Shown here: piece after piece, positions 15,139 through 22,358 of the stretch
Layout: the number at the start of each line of letters is the position of its first letter
How positions within the stretch are numbered: position 1 is the first letter of the stretch
IMG/VR virus record: IMGVR_UViG_3300037963_007019
Coordinates: 1-43,453 of that record
Strand: one strand, 5' to 3'
DNA length: 43,453 bases
Source: a virus
Made by a program: the position numbers and the translations under genes
Notes under the pieces: generated by a model
Database searches by the model: none
Seen by the model: the letters and a program-made list of their open reading frames with translations, nothing else
What the model was told of the DNA's origin: nothing

Positions 15139-15699
15139 ATGGATATTAAGTTTAATAAATGGATCGCTCTCTTTTCGCAGACCGGAAAAGAAATTATTGA
15201 TATATCAAGTCGTATAGGTAGAAAGCCTGATGCTGTTATATCTAATAACCATCCTAGTAATATTGATGAAATATTGAAAGGGGTGCAATATCATTGGCTA
15301 ACCACTTTCGGTAAAGAGAGTAAAAGCTTAGATATTTTAGATGAAATAGTTGAAGATCGAGATAATACTTTAATAACTTTGAACGGTTGGTTAAGAATAG
15401 TACCTCCCGATAAATGTAGAAGGTATAATATATATAACGGTCACCCCGGACTTATTACTTTATATCCTGAGTTAAAAGGTAAAGATCCACAGCAAAGAGC
15501 TTGGGATGATCTTCATAAGTATAATGAAATAGGTAGCGTAGTTCATAAGGTAGTAGAAGAAGTAGATGCAGGTGAAGTAGTTAGTGAAAGTATAGCTTCT
15601 ACTTTTGATGTATTAACTATAGAAGAAATATATGACGTTTTAAGAGCTACATCATTTAAAGCTTGGTGTAGCTTTTTAAGCAAAGCATTAGATAATTAA
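15139..15699 (+). CDS. Formyltransferase (PurN/Fmt fold), candidate DpdN
   Basis: A 186-residue protein with the catalytic core of 10-formyl-tetrahydrofolate-dependent formyltransferases: N100-x-H102 (YNGHPG, matching NIHPS), then D143 in VVEEVDAGEVV, which matches the VDtG motif. The first half is more diverged than in PurN. It lies two genes from queF, with only a kinase between. A phage formyltransferase (DpdN) has been proposed to formylate 7-aminomethyl-7-deazaguanine (preQ1) in DNA, so that role is my preferred inference over purine synthesis. The frame is open from 15097; TATAAT spacing favours the ATG at 15139. Confidence 0.75.
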   Translation: MDIKFNKWIALFSQTGKEIIDISSRIGRKPDAVISNNHPSNIDEILKGVQYHWLTTFGKESKSLDILDEIVEDRDNTLITLNGWLRIVPPDKCRRYNIYNGHPGLITLYPELKGKDPQQRAWDDLHKYNEIGSVVHKVVEEVDAGEVVSESIASTFDVLTIEEIYDVLRATSFKAWCSFLSKALDN

Positions 15700-15701
15700 T
15701 T

Positions 15702-16298
15702 ATGATCTTTTCGTTTACTGGAGCTCAAAGTACGGGTAAAACTACGTTACTTGAGCATTTAAAGATGTCTAATTTAGGTAAATTTTCTTTTGAATTTATT
15801 CCTGAAGTAACTAGATTAGTTAAGAGAGAATATGAAGTTCCTATTAATGAGAGTGGGGATGATATGACTCAGATGTTAATTATGACTGAGCATGTTCGTA
15901 ATATTTATAAAGGCAGAACAGATAATTTAGTAAGAGGGGTTAATAAAATACTAGATAGGTGTGCTTTAGATGGTATAGTTTATACTCATTATCTTTTAGA
16001 TAAAGAGAAGATAAGCAGAACTACTTACGATGCTTGTGAACTTATCTATAAAAAGCTTAGGAACGAGTATGATGTTATTTTTTATACTAGTCCTGATGAT
16101 GTTGAGTTAGTAGATGATGGTGAAAGAAGTGTTGATAAGCATTTTAGAGAAGATATTATAGGTCTTTTTGATATGTATTTACAGTATGGTATTATTGAGA
16201 AAGGACCTCGTGTAGTGTATTTGGAAGGTACTGTAGAAGAAAGATTGGAAACTATTAAGAGTACTCTTGATAAACTGAATGTAGATATTAATATTTAG
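15702..16298 (+). CDS. P-loop kinase, AAA_28/NadR-like
   Basis: A 198-residue nucleotide-binding protein with Walker A GAQSTGKTT (7-15, K13), a FEFIPEVTR segment after the first helix and a DRCALDGIVY segment (about 86-95) typical of the NadR kinase-like family. These enzymes phosphorylate nucleosides or small metabolites; the substrate here is unknown. It starts two bases after the formyltransferase and one base separates it from queF. The three are thus co-expressed, and it may phosphorylate an intermediate of nucleoside modification. Confidence 0.75.
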   Translation: MIFSFTGAQSTGKTTLLEHLKMSNLGKFSFEFIPEVTRLVKREYEVPINESGDDMTQMLIMTEHVRNIYKGRTDNLVRGVNKILDRCALDGIVYTHYLLDKEKISRTTYDACELIYKKLRNEYDVIFYTSPDDVELVDDGERSVDKHFREDIIGLFDMYLQYGIIEKGPRVVYLEGTVEERLETIKSTLDKLNVDINI

Positions 16299-16299
16299 T

Positions 16300-17232
16300 A
16301 TGGCGTTAAAACAGTTAGATAATAAAAATATTAGTAAGCATTTAGGTCAAACTTCTCAGTATAAGTCTACTTATGACCCTTCTCTTTTAGTACGAGAGCC
16401 TAGAAGTTCTAATAGAATCCACTTAGATATTGAAGAGGGTAATTTGCCTTTTAGAGGTGGTGATACTTGGAATGCTTACGAAGTTTCTGGTCTAACGGAT
16501 AACGGGTTACCTGTTGTAGGTATAGGTAAGATTTATTATCCTTGTGATTCTAAATACATTGTAGAATCTAAGTCTATTAAACTCTATTTTAACTCTTTTA
16601 ATATGACTAGATTAGGTGAAGATGATGAAGAGGTTTTAAGTAATATTCAAATTAAAGCTCAAAAAGATCTAACTAAGTTACTCGGTAAAAATGTTGAAGT
16701 TAACATTGCTTCTAACCGTGAAGTTTTGAATAATAAAATTACAGCTGCTGAAGATTGGGGTCATGATAAAGCAGAAGGTAACGACTATATTACTCTTGAA
16801 GATGATTATCCTGTTGAGGATCTTGATTTTACTGTATATCAAGAGACTCCTGACCTACTTGAAGTTATTGATAGTCCCGTTGATAAAGTACAGTATCATA
16901 GCGCATTATTAAAGTCAAATTGTCGTGTTACTTCACAACCTGATTGGGGTGATGTTTATATTGAAATGGAAGGCGATAAGACTGTCGATCCTATTTCGTT
17001 ACTTAAGTATATTGTTTCGTTTAGAGATGAATGTCATTTTCATGAAGAGATCTGCGAAACTATCTATAAGAGACTATACGATTTAGTTGAGCCTGATAAG
17101 TTAGCTGTTAGATGTCTATACGCTCGTAGAGGAGGTATAGATATTAATCCTGAAAGATATTCAGATGAATCTCTTAGAAACTGGGTACTGCATGATGTAA
17201 CAGTACCTCATGTAAAAACTCCTAAGCAGTAG
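16300..17232 (+). CDS. queF: PreQ0 reductase QueF, bimodular type
   Basis: A 310-residue NADPH-dependent 7-cyano-7-deazaguanine reductase (preQ0 to preQ1). The N-terminal T-fold half has the QueF signature ESKSIKLYFNSFNMTR (89-104). The C-terminal half has the catalytic cysteine C208 in LLKSNCRVTSQPDWG with D215, the FHEE pair H248/E249, and RRGGIDINPER near 276-286. Length and order match the long E. coli-type enzyme. The cellular role is queuosine in tRNA; with a DpdA-like gene in the same window, preQ1 for DNA is more likely here. FolE, QueD, QueE and QueC are not in the window, so preQ0 must come from the host or from elsewhere in the genome. Confidence 0.96.
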   Translation: MALKQLDNKNISKHLGQTSQYKSTYDPSLLVREPRSSNRIHLDIEEGNLPFRGGDTWNAYEVSGLTDNGLPVVGIGKIYYPCDSKYIVESKSIKLYFNSFNMTRLGEDDEEVLSNIQIKAQKDLTKLLGKNVEVNIASNREVLNNKITAAEDWGHDKAEGNDYITLEDDYPVEDLDFTVYQETPDLLEVIDSPVDKVQYHSALLKSNCRVTSQPDWGDVYIEMEGDKTVDPISLLKYIVSFRDECHFHEEICETIYKRLYDLVEPDKLAVRCLYARRGGIDINPERYSDESLRNWVLHDVTVPHVKTPKQ

Positions 17233-17233
17233 A

Positions 17234-17893
17234 TTAACGATAACCTAACGATACTAGTCTTCTAGTTTCAGGATCAGAACCTACATCAAATGCTCTAATT
17301 TGAACAGCTGATAATGGATTAGCAGTAGCTCCTCCTCTATCATGTGAAGTAGCTGTAAGAGCTGGTACATGGTAAGTATTCATACTTCCATCTTCGTATA
17401 TAACACCCAGGTTAAATGAAGCTGAAATATGGGTTAGTAAGCTAGTCTGTTGCTGACGATGTGTACCTACATTAGATCTTGGACCAGAGCTAAGGTATAC
17501 TTTCCGTGTAGCGTGTGCAAAGTCTTCATTAGCACCACCGTTATCGTTATCATCAATATCAAACCCAATAGCTACTGCTGATAAAGTGATACTTTCACCT
17601 GCATCTTGAAATACACCAAACCCGGAACCATCTCTTACAGATGTTGTAGCAGGGTAACCGCTATCAGTTAATGGAAATACGGGGTGCATAGCTCCAATTA
17701 CATATTCATGTTTTGTGCTATTAAGGCCTACGTCAAATTTTCCTCCTGAAAGAACACCACCTTCACCACCATCAAAATTACTTCTGTTTTGTTTTAATGG
17801 TAATGGAGGATCTTTGAAAAATTCACGATTAATATAAATGATATTGTCGAAATTTTGAAAAGGTAAAGCGAATTTTGATACAATAAGTGTCAT
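17234..17893 (-). CDS. Putative virion protein
   Basis: A 219-residue protein rich in Gly, Asp, Ser and Thr, probably mostly beta, with no membrane segment or catalytic motif that I know. It has a strong late octamer (17899-17906) and lies beside the superoxide dismutase and capsid genes, so a capsid decoration or other virion role is plausible. It is convergent with queF with a one-base gap, leaving no room for a separate terminator between them. I do not recognise a family. Confidence 0.65.
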   Translation of the reverse strand: MTLIVSKFALPFQNFDNIIYINREFFKDPPLPLKQNRSNFDGGEGGVLSGGKFDVGLNSTKHEYVIGAMHPVFPLTDSGYPATTSVRDGSGFGVFQDAGESITLSAVAIGFDIDDNDNGGANEDFAHATRKVYLSSGPRSNVGTHRQQQTSLLTHISASFNLGVIYEDGSMNTYHVPALTATSHDRGGATANPLSAVQIRAFDVGSDPETRRLVSLGYR

Positions 17894-17898
17894 AATAA

Positions 17899-17906
17899 TA
17901 TTTATA
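17899..17906 (-). promoter_or_regulatory. Late promoter octamer TATAAATA
   Basis: A perfect T4 late octamer on the minus strand, five bases before the ATG at 17893. Confidence 0.7.
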
Positions 17907-17915
17907 TTCTTTTAG

Positions 17916-18533
17916 CTATTTATTCGATAAAAAATTAACATAATCCCAATTTATTATTTTTAGAAAATTCTTTATATATTTTTCTCTATCTGGACCGTAC
18001 TTTTTATAGTAAGCATGCTCCCACACATCTATACCTAGAATAGGAGTCCCTAGGTCATACATAAGGGGGTTATCTTGATTATCGGTTTGAACAATTTTAA
18101 GTTTATTACCTTTTTTGACTAACCAAACCCACCCGGATCCAAAGTGCGATTTAGCTTGCTTAGTAAACTCTTCATAGAAATTATCTATTGATTTAAAACT
18201 CTTCTCTAACTCTTCTTTTATTAAACCTCTAACAGGGTGCCTATCTGGTGTCATCATATACCAAAACAATTGATGGTTATATGCTCCTCCAGCATTGTTC
18301 TTAATAGCATCTTTCTTTTTACCAGCTTTAGTTACTAATGTTTCAAGATCTGGTCTAACGCTAGTAGCATCATTTAGTTTTTTAATATATCCTTTATAAT
18401 GCTTGTTATAATGAAGCTTCATAGTTTCTTCATCAATATGAGGCTCTAGAGCATCAAACGAGTACGGTAGTTTAACAGGCTTATAACCATCCGCCTGCTC
18501 TAAAATAATATTAGATAGTTTTGAAAATCTCAT
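17916..18533 (-). CDS. sodA: Mn-type superoxide dismutase with N-terminal extension
   Basis: A 205-residue Fe/Mn superoxide dismutase. The metal ligands are H41, H87 (GGAYNHQLFW), D169 and H173 (DVWEHAYY). The second-shell glutamine sits in NQDNPLM (Q153), as in Mn enzymes, with Gly pairs at 82-83. The usual N-terminus (LPYSFDAL) begins only at residue 22. The extra 18 or so residues read MRFSKLSNIILE followed by QADG, which has the I-x-E site expected for the T4 prohead protease. It may therefore be packaged in the head and ejected with DNA. It has its own late promoter just downstream of the gp23 terminator. Confidence 0.93.
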   Translation of the reverse strand: MRFSKLSNIILEQADGYKPVKLPYSFDALEPHIDEETMKLHYNKHYKGYIKKLNDATSVRPDLETLVTKAGKKKDAIKNNAGGAYNHQLFWYMMTPDRHPVRGLIKEELEKSFKSIDNFYEEFTKQAKSHFGSGWVWLVKKGNKLKIVQTDNQDNPLMYDLGTPILGIDVWEHAYYKKYGPDREKYIKNFLKIINWDYVNFLSNK

Positions 18534-18539
18534 TATTTA

Positions 18540-18547
18540 TATTTATC
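18540..18547 (-). promoter_or_regulatory. Late promoter octamer for the dismutase gene
   Basis: Minus-strand GATAAATA ends six bases before the ATG at 18533. A second, perfect copy (TATAAATA, 18534-18541) abuts the ATG. The same double arrangement occurs before the gene at 30389. Confidence 0.65.
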
Positions 18548-18554
18548 TAAGTAT

Positions 18555-18589
18555 AAAAAAAGAACAGCGGAACTTTCGTTCCGCTGCTC
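18555..18589 (-). terminator. Rho-independent terminator after gp23
   Basis: On the minus strand a 12-pair stem (18578-18589 with 18562-18573, one G-U pair) closes a GAAA tetraloop and is followed by seven T residues. It lies 28 bases after the gp23 stop and before the dismutase promoter. Confidence 0.9.
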
Positions 18590-18616
18590 AAATTGGGTTG
18601 CTTTCTCAGCTGTATA

Positions 18617-20146
18617 TTAGAAATACACAGACTGCGAAGCAGGAGTAAACGCTGTACCAAGCCCCTGACATAATACCACATGGTAGTACAGAGAAGCCCC
18701 AAAGATGTTATCAACAACCCCGTAACGAGTAAGTAACCCGACGCGAGGAGCGAAATCATTAGGACCAATAGTTCTCTGAACCATGACCGGAATGTAAGGA
18801 CAATAAATGATACCAGTATCGTAGAACTCAGGACCCTTGTAACCGAGAAGAGCATACTCAATAGTCTGAGTATTAGCTGCTCCATTAACGGTGTACTGAG
18901 CTTGCTGAGTGTAAACGTTGGAGTTTTGAACCTCCGTACGAGTATCACGGTAAACGTTGAATCTTCCACCAAGTGAACCAACCTTTGCAATACCAACAGG
19001 CTGAGTGTTAACGTCACCTTGTACAGGTACCCACTGGAATTCAGGGAGCATCTCAAGGATGGCGCAAACACGAGGAGTTGCTACTATAAAGTTAGCAGAT
19101 CCACGTCTGTTACGTACAGCAATACGATTGGACTCGATAATTAATCTCTGATAGAAGTCGCGGTTTCTCTCAACCATCCAACGTCCGTCAGCAGAAGCTG
19201 GGGACCAGATGGAGTAACCGGTTCCAAATCCCTGCCCAAGAGCGGCTTGGATCATTCTCATGAGCATCTCACGGTCGATCTCAGCTTGGATCTCGTATGA
19301 CATAGCATTCGTGATCTCAGCATCAATATCGATACCGTTCATGTTCTTAAGGTCTTGCTCAAGCTCGACGGACCAACGTGCGCCAAGGCGGCGTGTGCCG
19401 GCCTCAACAGCGGTCTTCTCGAACTTAACCTCAACCTGAGGAATGTTTCCAGTAATCTCAAAAGCAGAAAGAATCTGAGCAACACCTCTGTCCTGATCGG
19501 CGAATGACCAGTCAGTACCTCCAGAGAGTCTCTGGGAGGACGAACCAGTAAACCTGGTATCAAGTAATTGATAACCAAGCTCGTCGTCATTAAGTCCACC
19601 AACGCCAGAATAATCTGACGCGACATCACCTGCACGTCCATCAGGCGCCGGAATATTACCGGGACCAGTGTTCGAGTCGCGATCCGTAGTACCATCAGTT
19701 CCTGTACCTAAGGCAGAGGACTGGTAGGCATAACGAAGCGCAAATGCAAGTCCAACAGGACCTGACATAGGCTGGACACCAACGATTTCATTGGTGATAA
19801 GCTCAGGGAACGTACGACGAATCATCGGAATAAGCACTTTTGGCAGACGTGCATCACCAGTGGCGTAAGTGTCTTGGGAATTTACTTGCCCCACGTCTCC
19901 GATAGGGTTGTAGACTCCGCCAACACTTGCACCGTTTCCGAAAGCACCACCAGTTGTTGCACCACCGGAGTTATCCTCCTCAATGCACCATCTCTCTTGG
20001 TTTTCCAAGAGAACAGCAGTGTTCAAACGAGTGTGATCGTCTTCAATAGGCTTAATACTATCAGAAGTATAGTCAAGAACAGGTGCCCACTTTTCAAGCA
20101 GTGCATCGGCTCTATCTCTATCGATAAATGATTGTGGTTTGTTCAT
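18617..20146 (-). CDS. gp23: Major capsid protein gp23
   Basis: A 509-residue T4-type major capsid protein. Recognisable parts include the IPMIRRTFPELITNEIVGVQPMSGP segment (about residues 109-133), LGARWSVELEQDLKN, EIDREML and the C-terminal VGLLTRYGVV. An N-terminal delta region with a possible gp21 cut after I-E-E at residue 57 precedes the mature shell protein. The frame is open to 20188, but the ATG at 20146 has a strong Shine-Dalgarno (AAGGA). G+C is clearly higher than in its neighbours (28 of 60 in the line at 19321), as expected from codon selection in the most abundant protein. A strong terminator follows. Confidence 0.97.
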   Translation of the reverse strand: MNKPQSFIDRDRADALLEKWAPVLDYTSDSIKPIEDDHTRLNTAVLLENQERWCIEEDNSGGATTGGAFGNGASVGGVYNPIGDVGQVNSQDTYATGDARLPKVLIPMIRRTFPELITNEIVGVQPMSGPVGLAFALRYAYQSSALGTGTDGTTDRDSNTGPGNIPAPDGRAGDVASDYSGVGGLNDDELGYQLLDTRFTGSSSQRLSGGTDWSFADQDRGVAQILSAFEITGNIPQVEVKFEKTAVEAGTRRLGARWSVELEQDLKNMNGIDIDAEITNAMSYEIQAEIDREMLMRMIQAALGQGFGTGYSIWSPASADGRWMVERNRDFYQRLIIESNRIAVRNRRGSANFIVATPRVCAILEMLPEFQWVPVQGDVNTQPVGIAKVGSLGGRFNVYRDTRTEVQNSNVYTQQAQYTVNGAANTQTIEYALLGYKGPEFYDTGIIYCPYIPVMVQRTIGPNDFAPRVGLLTRYGVVDNIFGASLYYHVVLCQGLGTAFTPASQSVYF

Positions 20147-20152
20147 AATCGT

Positions 20153-20157
20153 TTCCT
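20153..20157 (-). promoter_or_regulatory. Shine-Dalgarno site of gp23
   Basis: Minus-strand AAGGA precedes the gp23 ATG by six bases, within AGAAAGGAAACG. It decides the start at 20146 over the longer frame at 20188. Confidence 0.65.
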
Positions 20158-20172
20158 TTCTTATTGTAACCT

Positions 20173-20210
20173 CATGGGTAAAACCCATGCTACTCAGGTG
20201 TCTAACACCT
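20173..20210 (-). promoter_or_regulatory. Tandem hairpins in the gp23 leader
   Basis: Two perfect inverted repeats lie between gp22 and gp23. One has 7-base arms at 20173-20179 and 20183-20189 with a 3-base loop. The other has 6-base arms at 20196-20201 and 20205-20210 with a 3-base loop. Neither is followed by a T run, so they look like mRNA processing or stabilising structures rather than a terminator. Confidence 0.5.
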
Positions 20211-20229
20211 CATTGTTCGGGGCGATAAA

Positions 20230-21075
20230 TTATTTCATGCGCTTTAATTCTTGCAAATATGGATTGCGCACTTCTTTTTTCTCTTCCGAAATAGTTTCAA
20301 CAGGAGCATCAGCTTTGACTTGACGATTATCGAAAGCTTCTTCTTTTATAACATCTATCCTTTCTTGCTCCTTTTTATCAAAAAGTCTTGCAGTGTATTC
20401 AAAATTCTCTTCAATAAATGATGGTGATTTATCTCCTAAAACTTTTACTAAGTATTCTTTTTTCTTTTGAGGTAACTTAGCAGTTTTTTGCTCTAAAAAC
20501 AGGTTTGCTTTAGTTTCCATGAAACCTTCTTTAAGAGATATATTCTCTTTTTCAAGCTCTTCTACTCTTGCATTAAGTTCATCGATCTGAGTCTTACCGT
20601 CAACTACAGCTGCTTTAACTGACTCCGACATCAAAGAGGAGTCTACTGCAAGTACCTTTCTTAAGTTACTAAGAACTTCAGTAGCGGTTCTATTTTGAGT
20701 TGCTTCTTCAATAGCTTTTTGAGGAATACTTTCATCAATATACTCTTCAAGATACTCTGAAATAGACTCAACTAAAGTTTCTTTAAACTCACTAGCACTC
20801 TCATTTAAATCCTTCTCATATTTTTTAACCACCTTAACTAATTTATTAGCATTATTAGTATCAACTGCTTCTACCACTCTTTTTAATTTAGAAGTATGAT
20901 CTTTATCAATAGCTGAAACTAATTCTTCAAGTTTTTCAGAATATAATTCATCTTGATCTGCTAATGCTGCTTCAACTGTTAGTTCTACTTTTTCTTTAAT
21001 AGCTGTTTCAATAGCACTAACATTTTCTTCTGTTAATACTTCCTTTAAGCTTTCAGGTAATAATTCTTGGTTCAT
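20230..21075 (-). CDS. gp22: Prohead scaffold core protein gp22
   Basis: A 281-residue, highly charged, almost wholly helical protein with long coiled-coil stretches (about 40-130 and 160-200). It sits between the protease/core genes and gp23, the position of T4 gp22. It has several L-x-E and V-x-E sites for gp21, which degrades the core during maturation. The C-terminal region ends basic (LQELKRMK), where the scaffold of T4 contacts the shell. No late octamer directly precedes it, so it is transcribed from upstream. Confidence 0.88.
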   Translation of the reverse strand: MNQELLPESLKEVLTEENVSAIETAIKEKVELTVEAALADQDELYSEKLEELVSAIDKDHTSKLKRVVEAVDTNNANKLVKVVKKYEKDLNESASEFKETLVESISEYLEEYIDESIPQKAIEEATQNRTATEVLSNLRKVLAVDSSLMSESVKAAVVDGKTQIDELNARVEELEKENISLKEGFMETKANLFLEQKTAKLPQKKKEYLVKVLGDKSPSFIEENFEYTARLFDKKEQERIDVIKEEAFDNRQVKADAPVETISEEKKEVRNPYLQELKRMK

Positions 21076-21077
21076 AA

Positions 21078-21221
21078 TTAAAAGAGTGGTTTTTCTGTTG
21101 CTTTGTTGATACGTTTTAAAATTTTGTCTTCAACAACTTGCTTTAAATATTTATGCGCTGCAGCATAATTTTTAGAAGAAAGTCGCTCTATAAACTTAGC
21201 AATATTGGTTTTATCAGACAT
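21078..21221 (-). CDS. Small prohead core protein, gp67-like
   Basis: A 47-residue protein missed by length cut-offs. It begins MSDKTNIAKFIERLSSKNYA and ends TEKPLF. The helical core (FIERLSSKNYAAAHKYLKQ, then VVEDKILKRI) resembles the start of T4 gp67 (LIEAIKSNDLVAARKLF), a prohead core protein, but lacks the acidic tail of gp67. It lies between gp21 and gp22, with its own late octamer (21227-21234) five bases before the ATG and its stop three bases before gp22. Assignment rests on position and this short similarity. Confidence 0.7.
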   Translation of the reverse strand: MSDKTNIAKFIERLSSKNYAAAHKYLKQVVEDKILKRINKATEKPLF

Positions 21222-21226
21222 AATAA

Positions 21227-21234
21227 TATTTATT
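21227..21234 (-). promoter_or_regulatory. Late promoter octamer AATAAATA
   Basis: Minus-strand octamer five bases before the ATG at 21221, overlapping the gp21 stop codon. It can transcribe the small core gene, gp22 and gp23. Confidence 0.65.
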
Positions 21235-21898
21235 ACAGATTTTTAATAAAGCTTAAAATTCTGTTAGTTAAAAATGATTCTACTTCTTTTTTAGGCATAT
21301 TTACTAGGCTAGCTGCAAAATTATCATAATGTTCTTCAAACTTTCCATCTTCTGCTAATACCCATTGTTTAGATTCTAAAATACCATTCACAAATGCTTT
21401 AGGGTAGGAAGGATCAGCAACACAATCAATAGCTACCAACTTCATATTTTTTACTACGTTATGGTCAGAACTCTCTTCTAATGTACCTAATGCTCTTGAT
21501 GACATACCTACTTTTACTCCATCATTTATTAACGACCTTACTATTTGGCCACATGGAGTTGTTAAAACTTTTGACTTTCCATAAAATACGTTTCCATCTT
21601 GAGTAATCTCAGTTACCATATGACATGCTCTTTCTAGATCAACATCTGCTGATGTAGGATGATTAAGCTCGCCCATAGCCCTACCTGGTATTACCATCTC
21701 CTCATTATAACGTTTAACCTCTCTTTTTAATTCATTAATAGGATATAATCGATTATTTCTATTAACACCTTCAGCCATCATATAAGGACCTTTAATATAG
21801 AGATTAGACGGAGCATCTTTATTTGTTTCTTCTTCAATGTATTCGAACTCATCTGCAATATCAGGTTTTTCTACAACGAGATTTAATTTTAAAGCCAT
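21233..21898 (-). CDS. gp21: Prohead core protease gp21
   Basis: A 221-residue serine protease of the T4 gp21 family, which matures the prohead by cutting after [ILV]-x-E. The expected triad is visible: H80 in MGELNHP, S133 in GMSSRALG and D162 in CVADPSYP. The N-terminal half carries the GPYMMAEGVNRNNRLYP segment. It is followed by the small core gene, gp22 and gp23 in the canonical order. A late octamer lies six bases before its ATG. Confidence 0.96.
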   Translation of the reverse strand: MALKLNLVVEKPDIADEFEYIEEETNKDAPSNLYIKGPYMMAEGVNRNNRLYPINELKREVKRYNEEMVIPGRAMGELNHPTSADVDLERACHMVTEITQDGNVFYGKSKVLTTPCGQIVRSLINDGVKVGMSSRALGTLEESSDHNVVKNMKLVAIDCVADPSYPKAFVNGILESKQWVLAEDGKFEEHYDNFAASLVNMPKKEVESFLTNRILSFIKNL

Positions 21899-21904
21899 AT
21901 AAGT

Positions 21905-21912
21905 TATTTATG
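21905..21912 (-). promoter_or_regulatory. Late promoter octamer CATAAATA
   Basis: Minus-strand octamer six bases before the gp21 ATG at 21898. Confidence 0.65.
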
Positions 21913-21914
21913 CC

Positions 21915-22358
21915 TTAGCGACTAAAAAGCTCCTTCTCTGTTAATATAATAAAGCTATAACCTCTTTTTTTACAATATTCTCTAGCAGCTTTCCACTTAG
22001 CTTGGTTAGTTATATACATTTTTTGCTCGTAAATAAGATGGGACTTTTTACGGTACTTAGTGTTAGGTTTTTTAGTTTGCATTGAAGGTTTTATTTCAAC
22101 ACAATATTTTTTTAGTACATCCTTTTCTTTTATAACTACATAATTATCAACATAATATCTATGTAGTCTATCATCCAATGGATTGCGGTATGGAATGACT
22201 ACATTTTCACTTCCCCATCGAACTACATTTTTACTTTGATCACAAAATCTAAAAAATTTAAGTTCTAGGCCTGAGCGATATACTGCCCTTTCACCTATAA
22301 ACTTTTTTTTATTTTTTGGAACAAAAATTCCCTGTCTCCAATTTTTTTTCTTTCTCAT
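21915..22358 (-). CDS. gp4: Head completion protein gp4-like
   Basis: A 147-residue basic protein closely following T4 gp4 (the gene 50/65 head completion product). The basic start contains FVPKN, then YRSGLELKFF (like YRSNWEKFFF), WGSENVVIPYRNP, RYYVDNYV, CVEIKPS, YITNQAKWKAAREYC and RGYSFIILTE. The conserved Arg, Glu, Asp and E-x-K residues suggest a nuclease-like fold. It acts after DNA packaging, before tail joining. It starts at the stop of the upstream neck gene. Confidence 0.93.
   Translation of the reverse strand: MRKKKNWRQGIFVPKNKKKFIGERAVYRSGLELKFFRFCDQSKNVVRWGSENVVIPYRNPLDDRLHRYYVDNYVVIKEKDVLKKYCVEIKPSMQTKKPNTKYRKKSHLIYEQKMYITNQAKWKAAREYCKKRGYSFIILTEKELFSR

Noticed and set aside
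15139-15699. Plain PurN (purine synthesis) as the role of the formyltransferase
   Set aside because: Not excluded, but other purine synthesis genes are absent nearby and queF is two genes away, so a base-modification role is preferred.
18547-19071. 174-residue frame overlapping gp23 (and 118-residue frame at 19339-19695)
   Set aside because: Both are alternate frames of gp23, kept open by its higher G+C; the 174-residue frame even runs through the terminator.
20147-20188. Upstream start for gp23
   Set aside because: The longer version reads through the leader hairpins, and the strong Shine-Dalgarno points to 20146.
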